Shown here one piece after another: positions 32,926-43,600 of a stretch of 44,521 nt of DNA. The notes under the pieces are model-generated. The model was not told the origin of the DNA. It was given only the letters and a program-made list of their open reading frames with translations, and ran no database searches. The DNA comes from Verrucomicrobiota bacterium (GTDB lineage Bacteria > Verrucomicrobiota > Verrucomicrobiia > Opitutales > UBA2995). Numbering within the stretch: the stretch's first letter is position 1; every line of letters begins with the position of its first letter. The stretch lies in the NCBI GenBank assembly GCA_027622555.1, contig JAQBYJ010000038.1, forward strand, positions 1-44,521, written 5' to 3'. The translations under genes and the position numbers were made by a program.

Positions 32926-35223
32926 CTAAACAATCCTGAACCCTTCCTTTGAGATGGGCATGGTGCGGATTCGCTTTCCTGTTGCGGCAAAGATCGCATT
33001 CGTGACAGCGGCTACCGCCGGTGGGAAGGCGGGTTCACCCAGGCCTGTCGGTGAATGATCTGTGGTTAGCCATTCGATTTCTATTTCCGGATGGGATGGC
33101 ATTCTTAGAAGTGGATAGTCGTCGAAGTTTTGTTCTTTAACGGCCCCTTCTTCAAAGGTGATTTCCTGGTTGGCCAGCGTGCTGATGGCGTCAACCACAG
33201 AGCCTTCAACCTGGTTTTCGCCGCCACTCTTATTGAGTAGCATCCCGACGTCGCAAGCAACCACCACGCGATCGACTTTGACGTTGTTGGAACTATCAAC
33301 GGTGACTTCTGCCACTTCCGCAAAGTATCCAAGGTGACTGAAGTAGAACGAGAGTCCACGGCCTTGACCGCTTTTCATTTTTTTACCCCAGTTGCCTTTC
33401 TTGGCTGCTGCCTTGGTGACGTTGATGGCTCGTTCGGTATTGAAGTCCCGAGCACTCTTATTACCCAGCCATTGGGGTTCGCCGAATTGTTCAAGTAGGA
33501 ATTCCAGATGGTCCCTTCCGGCGGCGGTGGCCATCTCATGAATGAAACTTTGAAAAACCCAGGCGACAGAGCAGGAAGTAGGTGCGCGCCACCAACCGCA
33601 AGGAACGGTTAAGGGAACTTCGTGAGTTTCGATTCTAACATTGGGGATTTCCGGAGCCTGAATATTTCCGGCGCGTATGTTGCCGCCCCGGACGGGCTTC
33701 CCATCGCTTTTATTGGTGAATACAAGCGTGCGGTCCTGAAGCCCGGTTAATTTGCCTTTCGAGTCCAAGGTTCCCTTCATGTTGTGGAATCCTCCGACGC
33801 GGTAAAAGTCGTGAGCCATATCAGACTCGCGGTTCCACATAAGTTTGACCGGAGCATTTACTTTGTGAGCAACAGCAGCAGCTTCACAGGCGAAATCATT
33901 TATGAGTCGACGGCCAAATCCACCACCACCGCGAACTTGATTGACGATGACATTTTTCTCTTCAATTCCCAAGATTCTGGAAACGGCGCCAGCGATTGCC
34001 TGAGGTGTTTGGGTTGGAGCCCAGAACTCCATTTTGCCACCATGAAACCAGGCAGTGCAGTTTTGAGGTTCCAGGTTGGAGTGGGAGAGGAACGGATAGG
34101 TATAGAAACCGTCCACAACCTTTTTGGCTGATTTAATGGCTTCGTCCATGCTGCCGGTTTCCTCGGTCACTGGACCAGGCCTGGAAGTCAGGTCTTTTGC
34201 CATTTCCTTGAAGTCCCCCCACGATTCGTTGGAGGCTGAACTCTTGTCCCAGGAAACTTGCAAGGCTTTCTCAGCGAGAAAGGCCTGGTAGGTGGTTTTT
34301 GCCACAATGGCCACACCGGGGCTTAGCTCTCCATCGACACTATTCCCTTCAACGATGAATGCATCGGTGACTCCTGGAAGATTTTTTACCTCGTCCAGGT
34401 TTGCGCGTTTCACTTTCCCATAAAAACTTGGACACTTCACATAGACGGCGTAAAGCAATCCAGGAAGTTGTTGATCTATGCCAAACAGTGGCTGGCCGGT
34501 GACCAATTGGAGGTTGTCCACACCGGGGATAAATTTTCCCAGCAGTTTGTATTCACTGCGTTCCTTGAGTTTGACTGAACTGGCATCCGGCACGTCAAGG
34601 GTGGCGGCTTTTGATGCCAGCTTTGCATAGCTGAGTTTGTTTCCGTTGGCTTTATTAACCACAAAACCTTGATCAGCATTGCACTTGGAAGCATCGACTC
34701 CCCATTCGTTGGCTGCAGCGGCGACGAGCATGGTCCTTGCCACAGCACCTGCTTGACGAAGCGGGTCCCAATTGCGTGGAGTTGATTGGGAACCACCTGC
34801 GGATTGAGCGCCAAATCGATCTTTATCGATTTCTGACTGGATGACCGTCACGGACTCCCAGGGAACTTCCAGTTCCTCTGCCACGATCATGGGTAAAAAG
34901 GTTTTAACTCCTTGGCCAACTTCCGGGTTTTTCGCGGCTATTACGATGGTGCCGTCCGGCTTGATTTGAACGAAAGCGTTCGGTGAGAAGGCTTGTTCGC
35001 TGTTTTGGTGGTGAGCTGCTTCAGATTTGGAGCGTCCTCCCAGCATGAACGCCAGGACGAGTCCCCCACCTGCGATCCCTGAGAGTTTCAAGAACTGCCG
35101 GCGTGGCAAGTGCAGACTGGCTGCTTCAAACGAATCCGAGCCTATCTGGTTATGGCGTTCAACAAATTCGGCCGGCATATCCACATCGGGAATCAAGTCG
35201 TAACTATAAATATCGTGCTTCAT
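32926..35223 (-). CDS. Molybdenum hydroxylase large subunit (IorB / xanthine-dehydrogenase type)
   Basis: This 765-residue molybdopterin-binding subunit is of the xanthine oxidase family, isoquinoline 1-oxidoreductase beta-like. A twin-arginine motif [11 protein letters not shown] (40-50) is followed by a hydrophobic stretch, so the enzyme is probably Tat-exported or membrane-anchored. Core motifs are [30 protein letters not shown] and the C-terminal [11 protein letters not shown] containing the catalytic Glu. I chose the ATG at 35223 because it overlaps the stop of the 2Fe-2S subunit (ATGA); the frame is open to 35292. The substrate (an aldehyde, purine or N-heterocycle) is unknown. The FAD subunit is absent, as in IorAB-type enzymes that pass electrons to the membrane. 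Confidence 0.9.
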   Translation of the reverse strand: MKHDIYSYDLIPDVDMPAEFVERHNQIGSDSFEAASLHLPRRQFLKLSGIAGGGLVLAFMLGGRSKSEAAHHQNSEQAFSPNAFVQIKPDGTIVIAAKNPEVGQGVKTFLPMIVAEELEVPWESVTVIQSEIDKDRFGAQSAGGSQSTPRNWDPLRQAGAVARTMLVAAAANEWGVDASKCNADQGFVVNKANGNKLSYAKLASKAATLDVPDASSVKLKERSEYKLLGKFIPGVDNLQLVTGQPLFGIDQQLPGLLYAVYVKCPSFYGKVKRANLDEVKNLPGVTDAFIVEGNSVDGELSPGVAIVAKTTYQAFLAEKALQVSWDKSSASNESWGDFKEMAKDLTSRPGPVTEETGSMDEAIKSAKKVVDGFYTYPFLSHSNLEPQNCTAWFHGGKMEFWAPTQTPQAIAGAVSRILGIEEKNVIVNQVRGGGGFGRRLINDFACEAAAVAHKVNAPVKLMWNRESDMAHDFYRVGGFHNMKGTLDSKGKLTGLQDRTLVFTNKSDGKPVRGGNIRAGNIQAPEIPNVRIETHEVPLTVPCGWWRAPTSCSVAWVFQSFIHEMATAAGRDHLEFLLEQFGEPQWLGNKSARDFNTERAINVTKAAAKKGNWGKKMKSGQGRGLSFYFSHLGYFAEVAEVTVDSSNNVKVDRVVVACDVGMLLNKSGGENQVEGSVVDAISTLANQEITFEEGAVKEQNFDDYPLLRMPSHPEIEIEWLTTDHSPTGLGEPAFPPAVAAVTNAIFAATGKRIRTMPISKEGFRIV

Positions 35224-35696
35224 GCTACACCTCCGTTTCTGGCTACGGTGTGAATGGCTTTGCGGATGCGGGTGTAAGTTCCGCAGCGGCAAATATTTCC
35301 TGCCATGGCGTTGTCGATATCAGCGTCCGATGGCTTTGGGTTTACGCTTAGCAAGGAAGCTGCGTTCATCATCTGTCCAGCTTGGCAATAACCGCATTGG
35401 GGAACATCGTGTTCCATCCAGGCTTCTTGCAAGGGGTGGAGATGATCTTCATCCTGGGCCAATCCTTCGATCGTTGTAACGGACAATCCGTCTACCGAGG
35501 AAACCGGGGTGCTGCAGGAGCGAATGGCTGTTCCATTCAAGTGAACGGTGCAGGCCCCGCAAAGGCCTTTGCCGCAGCCGAATTTAGTACCGACCATGCC
35601 GAGGTGATCTCGTAAGGCCCAAAGTAGGGGAGTGGAGGGATCGATATCGCTGATCGTGCGATTATCCCCGTTTACGTTAATTTGTATTGTTGCCAT
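35220..35696 (-). CDS. [2Fe-2S] subunit of molybdenum hydroxylase (IorA/CoxS type)
   Basis: The 158-residue subunit carries two [2Fe-2S] clusters. The N-terminal plant-ferredoxin-type cluster uses Cys41, 46, 49 ([11 protein letters not shown]) and Cys61. The C-terminal four-helix cluster uses Cys101, 104 (CGYCQAGQM) and Cys136, 138 (NICRCGTY). It relays electrons from the molybdenum centre. It has no signal sequence, so it may be co-exported with the Tat-bearing large subunit. It is first in the two-gene leftward operon and is divergent from xdhC across 72 bases. Confidence 0.95.
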   Translation of the reverse strand: MATIQINVNGDNRTISDIDPSTPLLWALRDHLGMVGTKFGCGKGLCGACTVHLNGTAIRSCSTPVSSVDGLSVTTIEGLAQDEDHLHPLQEAWMEHDVPQCGYCQAGQMMNAASLLSVNPKPSDADIDNAMAGNICRCGTYTRIRKAIHTVARNGGVA

Positions 35697-35737
35697 AGGG
35701 TGGATTGAAGAAAAGTTTTGAGAATCAAACTAAGTTG

Positions 35738-35754
35738 CTTTGATGAAGTCAAAG
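35738..35754. promoter_or_regulatory. Small palindrome between divergent iorA-like and xdhC genes
   Basis: CTTTGA-TGAAG-TCAAAG is a perfect 6-base inverted repeat in the 72-base divergent promoter region. It might be an operator controlling both directions, though the element is short enough to occur by chance. Confidence 0.25.
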
Positions 35755-35768
35755 TCTGAAAGTTCCCT

Positions 35769-36824
35769 ATGCACGAAATTTGGTCACAATTGAAACCCTG
35801 GATAGAATCCGGACAAACGTTTGCTCTCGCGACGGTTGTGAGTGCGCGCAATCCGTCTCCCAGAGGTATTGGGTCTGTATTGGCCATTTCTGAGGATGGA
35901 AAACAGTTTATAGGATCGGTCAGTGCAGGTTGCATTGAAACCGAGGTTATTGAAATGGCCGTGGCCTGCGCCGCCGATGGCAAGACCCGTTGGGCCGAGT
36001 ATGGACCGAGTCAGGGGTTTCCCTGGGAGGTTGCTTTTTCCTGTGGCGGCAAGATCGGTGTAAGAGTGGAGCGATTCCGTCATGATGCGGAGATTGTCAG
36101 AGTCTTGGTCGACTTGCACGAATCGCACGGTACAGGGGTTTGGTTGAGCGGGGAAGGCAAGCAGGCGCTGATGCTTGAGGATGGGGCCATTACCGGGGAT
36201 CTAGTCGATTGGGAGTCTGGGACAATTGATCAGGCGAAAGGTATAATGGCTGCTGGAGGACATACGCATGAAGTTCTGGAAAGTGATTCCAAAGTGCTCC
36301 TGCGTTTAATCTCTCAGCCTTATCGTTTATTTATAATTGGTGCAGGACATATTTCGCTCAGCCTGGTTCATTTTGCCAAAGCGCTCAATTACCAGACGAT
36401 CGTAATCGATCCTCGGGAGAGCTTTGCGCAAGAAGAGCGTTTTGAAACAGCCCCGGATCATTTGATTCAAGAATGGCCGGAAGTCGCATTCTCAAATATC
36501 CGACTGGGACCTTTCGATAGTGTCGTTATGCTGACCCACGATCCGAAGATCGACGATCAGGCATTGGAGATAGCTCTAAAAAGTGATGCTGCTTATATTG
36601 GAGCTCTTGGAAGTAAGAGAAGCCACGAGGCTCGCTTGAAGCGATTAGCAGAAAAAGGATTTGGTGAGGACGAATTGGCACGCATGCACGGACCTGTTGG
36701 TCTAAATATTGGGAGCACGACACCTGCTGAAATCGCGATCAGTATTATTGCTGAGATGGTAATGGCTAAAAACGCTGTTCGGGCAAACGAAAGAGGAGTA
36801 ACCACAGAAAGCGCAAAAGGGTAG
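35769..36824 (+). CDS. xdhC: XdhC/CoxI family molybdoenzyme maturation protein
   Basis: The 351-residue XdhC family protein is needed for sulfuration or insertion of the molybdenum cofactor into xanthine-dehydrogenase-type enzymes. An N-terminal domain (FALATVVSARNPSPRGIGS, then GSVSAGCIETEVIE with the conserved Cys) is followed by a Rossmann domain (LFIIGAGHISLSLVHFAKAL). ALGSKRSHEARLKRL, HGPVGLNIGSTTPAEIAISI and EMV complete the family pattern. It is divergent from the molybdenum hydroxylase genes it probably serves. mocA follows after 30 bases on the same strand. Confidence 0.93.
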   Translation: MHEIWSQLKPWIESGQTFALATVVSARNPSPRGIGSVLAISEDGKQFIGSVSAGCIETEVIEMAVACAADGKTRWAEYGPSQGFPWEVAFSCGGKIGVRVERFRHDAEIVRVLVDLHESHGTGVWLSGEGKQALMLEDGAITGDLVDWESGTIDQAKGIMAAGGHTHEVLESDSKVLLRLISQPYRLFIIGAGHISLSLVHFAKALNYQTIVIDPRESFAQEERFETAPDHLIQEWPEVAFSNIRLGPFDSVVMLTHDPKIDDQALEIALKSDAAYIGALGSKRSHEARLKRLAEKGFGEDELARMHGPVGLNIGSTTPAEIAISIIAEMVMAKNAVRANERGVTTESAKG

Positions 36825-36854
36825 GGCTCGAGCCTCCTGCTATGCCGATTTTCG

Positions 36855-37466
36855 ATGACAGAGGGAAATAAATCTGAATCCGTTCTCCCTGTTTGCGCCA
36901 TCATTCTCGCTGCTGGTGAATCTAGGCGCTTTGGATCCGAAGACAAACTGTTGGCGAAAGTTGGTGGAGTTTCGATACTTGAACGGGTTGTTAATGTCAT
37001 CGCAGGTGTCGGGGCGGACAAAACCATTGTTGTGACGGGTGCTAATCACGAAGTAGTCGGGTCATTACTTTGCGGGTACGAAGTTGAGTTGGTTCGGAAT
37101 GAGAAATGGGCAGAAGGAATGGGACGGTCCCTTTCGTTCGGAGCCTCGGTTGTTGATTCCAGTGCTTATTCGGGTCTCCTGGTTTGCCTCGGGGATCTTC
37201 CTTTTATTGAGGCAAATAACATCCGAAAATTAATCGCTGCCTTTTTCGATCATAAGGGCCAATCCATCGTTTTGCCAATTCACAACCACATAAGAGGTCA
37301 TCCGGTGATCTTTCCCAGTTTCTTTCAAAAAGAGCTGATAAAATTGAGCGGAGATTCAGGAGCAAAACGTGTTCTGTTGTCAGCTGCGGAAAAGGTCGTG
37401 GAGGTGGAAATGGAATCCGATCAATTTCTCAGAGACATTGATTGTCAGAGCGATCTGACCTGTTAA
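36855..37466 (+). CDS. mocA: MocA-like molybdenum cofactor cytidylyltransferase (MobA-like NTP transferase)
   Basis: The 203-residue MobA-like nucleotidyltransferase carries the signature IILAAGESRRFGSEDK (nucleotide binding) and the metal-binding CLGDLPFIE. The family transfers CMP (MocA) or GMP (MobA) to molybdopterin. Its place behind xdhC and opposite a xanthine-oxidase-family enzyme favours MocA, which makes MCD for that enzyme family. The specificity is inferred from context. It is convergent with the nitrilase-family gene, with a 31-base gap. Confidence 0.82.
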   Translation: MTEGNKSESVLPVCAIILAAGESRRFGSEDKLLAKVGGVSILERVVNVIAGVGADKTIVVTGANHEVVGSLLCGYEVELVRNEKWAEGMGRSLSFGASVVDSSAYSGLLVCLGDLPFIEANNIRKLIAAFFDHKGQSIVLPIHNHIRGHPVIFPSFFQKELIKLSGDSGAKRVLLSAAEKVVEVEMESDQFLRDIDCQSDLTC

Positions 37467-37497
37467 TCGTTTCTCATTATTTTCAATTCGAAGTTAG

Positions 37498-38331
37498 CTA
37501 CTTTTCTTTGAGCGGCATGTCCTTCTTAGTGAGTGGCAGAATTTGATAAATGATCTTTTCGCCAATGCCGGCCTCTTGAATGATCTCGCCTTGTGGTGTC
37601 ACGAAACCGCTGTTTCCTCGAAGATCTTTTTCGTAAGATCCTTGAGCCAGGTTGGCTCCAACTCCGTAACAATTCGCTATCTGGCTTCCACGAACCACCT
37701 TTGTCCAGCCATGTGAGCTGTCTCCGTTTACGCCGATGAAAAGATCCATTTTGCGTTGGGCAATTCGCACATCCCAATCGGGACAGCTTTTGCAACCCAG
37801 TGAGTTGTCCATGTCTTTGCAGATGAGCATGCCAACTTGACCTAAAGGAGTGGTGAATGGTGTGGCATCGCCCATGGAGGATTCCCCTGGTTTGGTCCAC
37901 TTCTTTTCATCATTGGATGGATTCATTTTTCTATGACGACCCAGAATCTCGCCGTGAGTATCAAAGAATAGCGCCGTATTATAAACAGCCTGGATCTGGT
38001 CCCCGGAAGGTTCTCTTAACCCCATAACCAACATGACTCCCAGTTCTTTGCTCAGTAAAGAAAACCTTGTGGTCAAGTTTTCGAATTCATTCGCGAGCTC
38101 AAGCATCGTTACGCCGTTTTGCTCCCATGGTGAGTAGCGGTAAAAGGCGGTCTCAGGCGTGACAACCAGATCAGCACCATTGTCTGCAGCCTCTCGCACA
38201 AAGGCTTCCATTCGATCAGCATCCACACCAACGGAATCTGGGTCCTGGATTGAATATTGTACAATAGCTACCTTTACTTCTGCATCCAAAGGAAGAGCTG
38301 CAATAAGTACTATTACCAACATCCTTTTCAT
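37498..38331 (-). CDS. Exported carbon-nitrogen hydrolase (nitrilase superfamily)
   Basis: This 277-residue nitrilase-superfamily protein has an intact triad: Glu60 (VVTPETAF), Lys135 (GRHRKMNPS) and Cys171 (MLICKDMDN). The family hydrolyses amides or nitriles. A short signal-like N-terminus (KRMLVIVLIAALPLDA) precedes the first strand VKVAIVQYS, so export to the periplasm is likely; most relatives are cytoplasmic. Substrate unknown. It is convergent with mocA and divergent from the serine hydrolase. Confidence 0.83.
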   Translation of the reverse strand: MKRMLVIVLIAALPLDAEVKVAIVQYSIQDPDSVGVDADRMEAFVREAADNGADLVVTPETAFYRYSPWEQNGVTMLELANEFENLTTRFSLLSKELGVMLVMGLREPSGDQIQAVYNTALFFDTHGEILGRHRKMNPSNDEKKWTKPGESSMGDATPFTTPLGQVGMLICKDMDNSLGCKSCPDWDVRIAQRKMDLFIGVNGDSSHGWTKVVRGSQIANCYGVGANLAQGSYEKDLRGNSGFVTPQGEIIQEAGIGEKIIYQILPLTKKDMPLKEK

Positions 38332-38596
38332 TCTTGTATGCGGTACAATTGTTTCATCCCGAAAGTTTTATTCTGGAGTTCAATCATTTCTTGGCAACTG
38401 GCACTTTCATTGCAGCAAGAAAAAGTAAGTAGCTTACAGGTCCTATTAAAAAAGCTGTACTTTTCGAAAATCTGGCAAGGAAACCGACAAAAGTGGATAT
38501 TGAAAATCATTCGAAACTTCCGAATATTGGAGTGTGTTGTTTGTTTGGTTTAATAAACGAACTTTCCGAATCGCCTTAAAAAAAACCACGCTTCTT

Positions 38597-39862
38597 ATGA
38601 AAAGTCTCAGGTTCTTCTTTTCTTTCCTCCTAATAATTCTATCCAATCCAGCTTTCCCTGTGGTGGGCCAGGAGGAGTCAACGGCTGATCCATCAGATGC
38701 CACCCTTATAGATAAAGATAGCCGAGTGCGGGACGAAGAAACACCCGAGTCAGATACGCTCGAAAAGTTGCTGGTTGATCTGAAAGAAATTCTGGAAGAA
38801 GAGAAGGTTCCAGGGGCTGGGATAGGAATAGTCTCCAAGGATGAGGACATCTGGATAGGCGGCATGGGTTTGGCAGACCTGGAAAGTAGCCGTAAGGCTG
38901 ATGAGGATACCCTGTTCCGTATCGGCAGCATCAGCAAAATGTTTGTCTCCCTTTCTATGCTGAAATTGCAGGAAGATGGGCTTTTGGATTTGCAAGATAC
39001 CTTACTTGAACATGCACCTGACATTTCGTTCAAGAATCGTTGGAGTGAGACTCATCCTATTAAATTGGTTCACTTACTTGAGCATAGTACTGGTTTTGAC
39101 GATTTACATTTCAATGAGTACGCATTGGCCGAACCGAACATTTCTTTAAAGGACGCTTATGCATTTAACCCTCGCTCAAGAAGCAGTCGCTGGAAGCCAG
39201 GCACTTTTGCTACTTACAGCAATGCAAATCCTCCGCTCGCAGCTTACGTACTTGAGAAAGTAACTGGTCAAACATTTGAAGATTTTGTTCAGGACGAATT
39301 ATTCGATCCCTTGGGAATGTATACGGCGAGCTACTTTCTGACACCAGAAGTTGAAGAGTTGATCGCCACTGGTTATGAAGGAAGTAAGAAAAACCCGAAG
39401 CCGGTCGACTATTGGCACATTATCATGCGGCCGTCAGGTAGCATTAATGCGTCGGCTCGTGAAATGTCCCAATTGGTTCGAATGTATCTTAACCGCGGAG
39501 TCCATGAGGGTAAGCAAGTCTTATCAGCGGAAAGTATAGAGCGCATGGAAACACCGCTGACCACACTCGCCGCTCAAAATGGATTATACGACGGTTATGG
39601 ACTTAATAATTACACCAAGACCAATAATGGTTTTGTTTGGCAGGGTCACAATGGAGGTATGATGGGTTTTGTCGCTGACCTGACCTATCAGCCTGAACTT
39701 GGAGTCGGCTTTGTGGTTATGATCAATAAAGCAAGCGGCGCCCTTGGGAAATTGAACAAGCGCATTTCTGATTATCTAATGGATGGGATCGAAAATCCAG
39801 AGCTCCCGGCTGATGTTGAATTGGACCAGGGAGATGTAGAGAAATTCTCCGGCTACTACTAG
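38597..39862 (+). pseudogene. Serine hydrolase (beta-lactamase/transpeptidase fold), catalytic part; reading frame broken at 3' end
   Basis: This is a class C beta-lactamase/DD-peptidase-like domain of 421 residues. A signal peptide (KSLRFFFSFLLIILSNPAF) precedes the catalytic motifs: S-x-x-K at Ser111-Ile-Ser-Lys114 (RIGSISKMF), Y-x-N at Tyr207-Ser-Asn209, and HNGG in QGHNGGMMGF in place of KTG. It ends abruptly at FSGYY followed by TAG. Relatives continue from this Y-x-G-Y-Y motif into a beta domain and membrane helices. That continuation is present one frame over, up to 40571. The catalytic domain itself is intact, so the fragment may still fold. I chose the ATG at 38597 for its signal peptide. 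Confidence 0.85.
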
Positions 39863-39935
39863 AAATCAGTTTTCTTTTGCGTTTGAGCGTCTTCCATTTT
39901 TTAGGATAACTGCTCGGGAAGGGCATTTTAAGGTA

Positions 39936-40571
39936 ATGGGTATTCCCGGAGGTGGTCACGAGCTCACTCCGGTGGAAGGCGGCTTATATCGAGCTGGTAA
40001 GAAGTGGATGGCCACTGTGGTATTTTTTGAGAATGAGGATGGTAAGCGCTATTATCAGAATGGTGCTTTTGGTACCCGAGTTAAAGTGTCTGGATTCAGT
40101 GCATGGGGGCAATTTATTCTGGCAGTCTTGTGTGTGGTGCTGATGGTATCCTCCCTGGTTCTATTTCCCGTATACGGAATTGGAATGATGATTAGGAAAT
40201 ATACGAAAGTGCACGATAACAATATGCAGCAAAAAGTTGTGCAGAATTGGGGTGTGCGTTTGATTCCACCCATTGCAGTTGTGTTCCTTATCGTGAGTTT
40301 TGCGATCTTCGCGTTTATTGTAACGTCCAACCAACGTACGTTTGATCACTTCGGAAACATGACTATTCTCAGCTCATCTTTGTATTTGGTTGAATGGATA
40401 TTTGTGGCCCTTGCTTTGACTGGTTTGTTTAAAGTGATCCAGGCCTACCGACACAACATCAGCATCCACCCGTTTGCGAAGATCTACTTATTATGTGTGA
40501 GTCTGGCTAGTACGATCTATGCCGGTTACACGCTCTATTGGAATCCATGGGTTCCAATGTGGATGTATTAA
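39936..40571 (+). pseudogene. Membrane C-terminal part of the frameshifted serine hydrolase
   Basis: In this frame, which is open from about 39861 without needing a start codon, the text reads RNQFSFAFERL then TAREGHFKVMGIPGGG. This fits as the direct continuation of FSGYY in the upstream fragment. A beta segment (ELTPVEGGLYRAG, then ATVVFFENEDGKRYY) leads to four or five hydrophobic helices: FILAVLCVVLMVSSLVLF, PPIAVVFLIVSFAIFAFIV, YLVEWIFVALALTGLF and IYLLCVSLASTIYAGY. Removing one T near 39860 fuses both parts into a single protein of about 658 residues. Alone, it would have no catalytic function. Confidence 0.82.
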
Positions 40572-40588
40572 AGAAATTTTCGTGGCCT

Positions 40589-40615
40589 CAAGACGTGTCC
40601 TTATTGACACGCTTG
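40589..40615 (+). terminator. Hairpin between the serine hydrolase and pyruvate carboxylase genes
   Basis: CAAG-(A)-CGTGTC pairs with GACACG-CTTG around a CTTATT loop, with one bulged A. No T run follows directly (the nearest is 12 bases away), so it is at best a weak terminator of the upstream gene or a leader structure for pyc. Confidence 0.35.
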
Positions 40616-40666
40616 GTCTTGGCTCCATTTTTACCGGTTCCACTTTTTTAAGATTATCACCTTTCC

Positions 40667-43600
40667 ATGAAGAAGTTACTTGCTGCCAACCGTAGTGAAA
40701 TCGCTGTCCGGATTTTTCGAAGTGCCACTGAATTGGGTTACCGGACGGTAGCTGTATACGCGAATGAGGACAGACTGGGTGTTCACCGGTTCAAAGCGGA
40801 TGAGGCTTACCTGGTAGGCAAGGGCAAGGGGCCAGTCGCGGCTTATCTGGATGTGCCTGGTATCATTGATCTGGCTAAAAGCAAAAAGGTGGATCTCATC
40901 CATCCGGGCTATGGATTTCTCTCAGAAAATGCTGAATTTGCTGAGGCCTGTGAAGAAAACGGGATAACATTTGTGGGGCCCAGCTCAGATTTGTTACGCC
41001 GCATGGGTGACAAAATCGAGGCCCGCAAGATCGCCGATGAGGCAAATGTGCCAACCCTCCCAGGAACGCCTGATCCTATAAGTGATCCAGCCAAGGCCGC
41101 AAAACTAGCTAAGAAAATTGGTTTCCCACTCATCATCAAGGCTGCCTTTGGTGGCGGTGGCCGTGGAATGCGGATTGTTAAGGATCCGAAAAACCTGAAG
41201 TCCTTGCTTGAAGAAGCTCAAGGCGAAGCGGAAAGAGCATTTGGAAATTCGGCCGTATTTCTCGAACGCTACATCGGGCGAGCCAAGCACATCGAAGTTC
41301 AGATTCTGGGGGACAAGAAGGGCAACGTTGTCCATCTGCATGAACGCGATTGTTCTGTCCAGCGTCGGCACCAGAAAGTTATCGAGATCGCTCCTTCGGT
41401 AGGCCTTCCGGAAAAGGTTCGACATGAGCTGTGTGATGCAGCGGTTAAAATCGCAAAATCGATTGGCTACTACAGTGCAGGAACGGTGGAATTCCTCCTC
41501 GATCTAGACACGCACGAATGGTTTTTCATCGAAATGAACCCACGCATCCAGGTGGAGCATACGGTGACCGAAGTTATTACGGGAATCGATATTGTTCGCA
41601 GCCAGGTGTTGATTGCTCAAGGACATACGCTGTTTAGTCAGGAAGTAGGAATTCCTCAACAGGATGACATAGCACGAAACGGTTTTGCCATCCAGGCGCG
41701 GGTAACTACTGAGGATCCTGAGGAGAATTTTGCGCCGGATTATGGGAAAATAGTGAACTACCGAAGTGCTGCAGGATTTGGAATCCGTTTGGACGGAGCG
41801 ATGGGTGATACCGGTTCTGTTATTACGCCTTTCTACGATTCTCTCTTGGTTAAGCTGACCGCTTCGGCTGGATCTTTTGAACTGGCAATACAACGGATGG
41901 ACCGCGCCTTGCGCGAAATGCGTATTCGCGGTGTGAAGACCAATATTCCGTTTCTTGAAAACGTCATACACCATCAGTCATTCACTTCCGGTAAAGCGAC
42001 GACTACTCTGATCGATACAACTCCCGAGTTGTTTAAATTCAAACGCCGTCGTGACCGAGCGACCAAACTTTTAAAACTGCTCGGCGAAACCATAGTTAAC
42101 GGAAATTCCCAGGTCAAAGGTCGGCCGGTGCCGGCCATGGATCTTCCGGTCATCATTCCTAACTACGATCCCAAGGCGAAAAAACGAAAAGGTACTCGAG
42201 ATTACTTACTACAGCACGGACCGGAAAAGTTCGCTGAGTGGACACGGAAGCAAAAACGCTTGCTAGTTACGGATACGACTTTGCGCGATGCGCACCAGTC
42301 CTTACTCGCGGCCCGGATGCGCAGCTATGACATGTTGGCAGTAGCAGACAGTATCTCTCAACGTGCTCACAATATTTACAGCTTGGAATGCTGGGGTGGG
42401 GCGACCTTCGACACCTGCATGCGTTTTCTGCAGGAGAATCCGTTTAAACGGTTGCGCGATCTTCGCGAACGGATTCCCAATATCTGTTTTCAAATGCTTT
42501 TGCGCGGAGCCAATGGAGTGGGCTATTCAAATTATCCGGACAACGTCATTCGTGGCTTTGTGAAACATTCCGCGGAATCCGGCATGGATATCTTCCGCGT
42601 GTTCGATTCGCTCAACTACTTGCCGAATCTTAAGGTGGCGATGGATGCCATTCGCAACGACACGAAATCAGTCTGTGAGGCAACCGTTTGCTATAGCGGC
42701 GACATTCTGGATAAGAGGCGCGACAAGTACACGCTCGATTACTACATCAAGATTGCCAAGGAGCTGGAATCGATGGGAGCTCATGTTCTGGCGCTTAAGG
42801 ATATGTCAGGCCTCTGTCATCCCAGAGCTGCTTTTAAGCTGATAAAAGAACTTCGGTCAGAGATCGGCATTCCCGTCCACTTCCACACCCACGATTCAAG
42901 CGGAATTGCCTCCGCCTCTATTATTAAAGCCGCTGAAGCCGGCGTGGACGTAGTTGATCTTTCTATTTCTTCGATGTCTGGCCTAACCGCCCAGCCGAAC
43001 CTCAACTCGATTGTGAATGCCATGCGCGGCGATTCGCGCGACACCAAATTGGACTTGGACTACCTCAACGAACTTTCCATTTACTGGGAAGCGGTCAGGC
43101 AATTTTACGAACCTTTCGACACCAGTCCCAAATTCGGAACTGCCGAAGTTTACAAACACGAAATGCCTGGTGGCCAATACACCAACTTGCGTGAACAAGC
43201 GCGAGCCCTGGGTCTCGGCGCTCGCTGGCCTGAAGTGGTTCGTTACTACGAAGAAGTAAACCAGATCCTGGGCGACATCGTTAAGGTAACACCCAGTAGT
43301 AAAGTGGTGGGCGACCTTTCCATGTTCCTACTAACCAAGGGTGTTGAGCCGGCTGACCTCGTAAACCTCGAGCCTGGAACCTCATTTCCTGAATCGGTCG
43401 TCGATATGCTTTCGGGTGGACTCGGCCAACCGACCGGAGGATGGCCCAAGAAAGTTCAGAAAGTCGTCCTTGGTGATCGCAAAGCATTTCGAGGTCGACC
43501 AGGTTCTCGGGCAGAGAAGGTGGACCTGGATGAAACTCGAAAAGAGGTTACTCAAATCACTCGACTTTCAAGCTGCAGTGACGACGAGCTTTACCAATAC

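Noticed and set aside
40604-40632. Sigma-70 promoter for pyc starting at TTGACA 40604
   Set aside because: The -35 is perfect, but no acceptable -10 lies 16-18 bases downstream and the hexamer is embedded in a hairpin arm.
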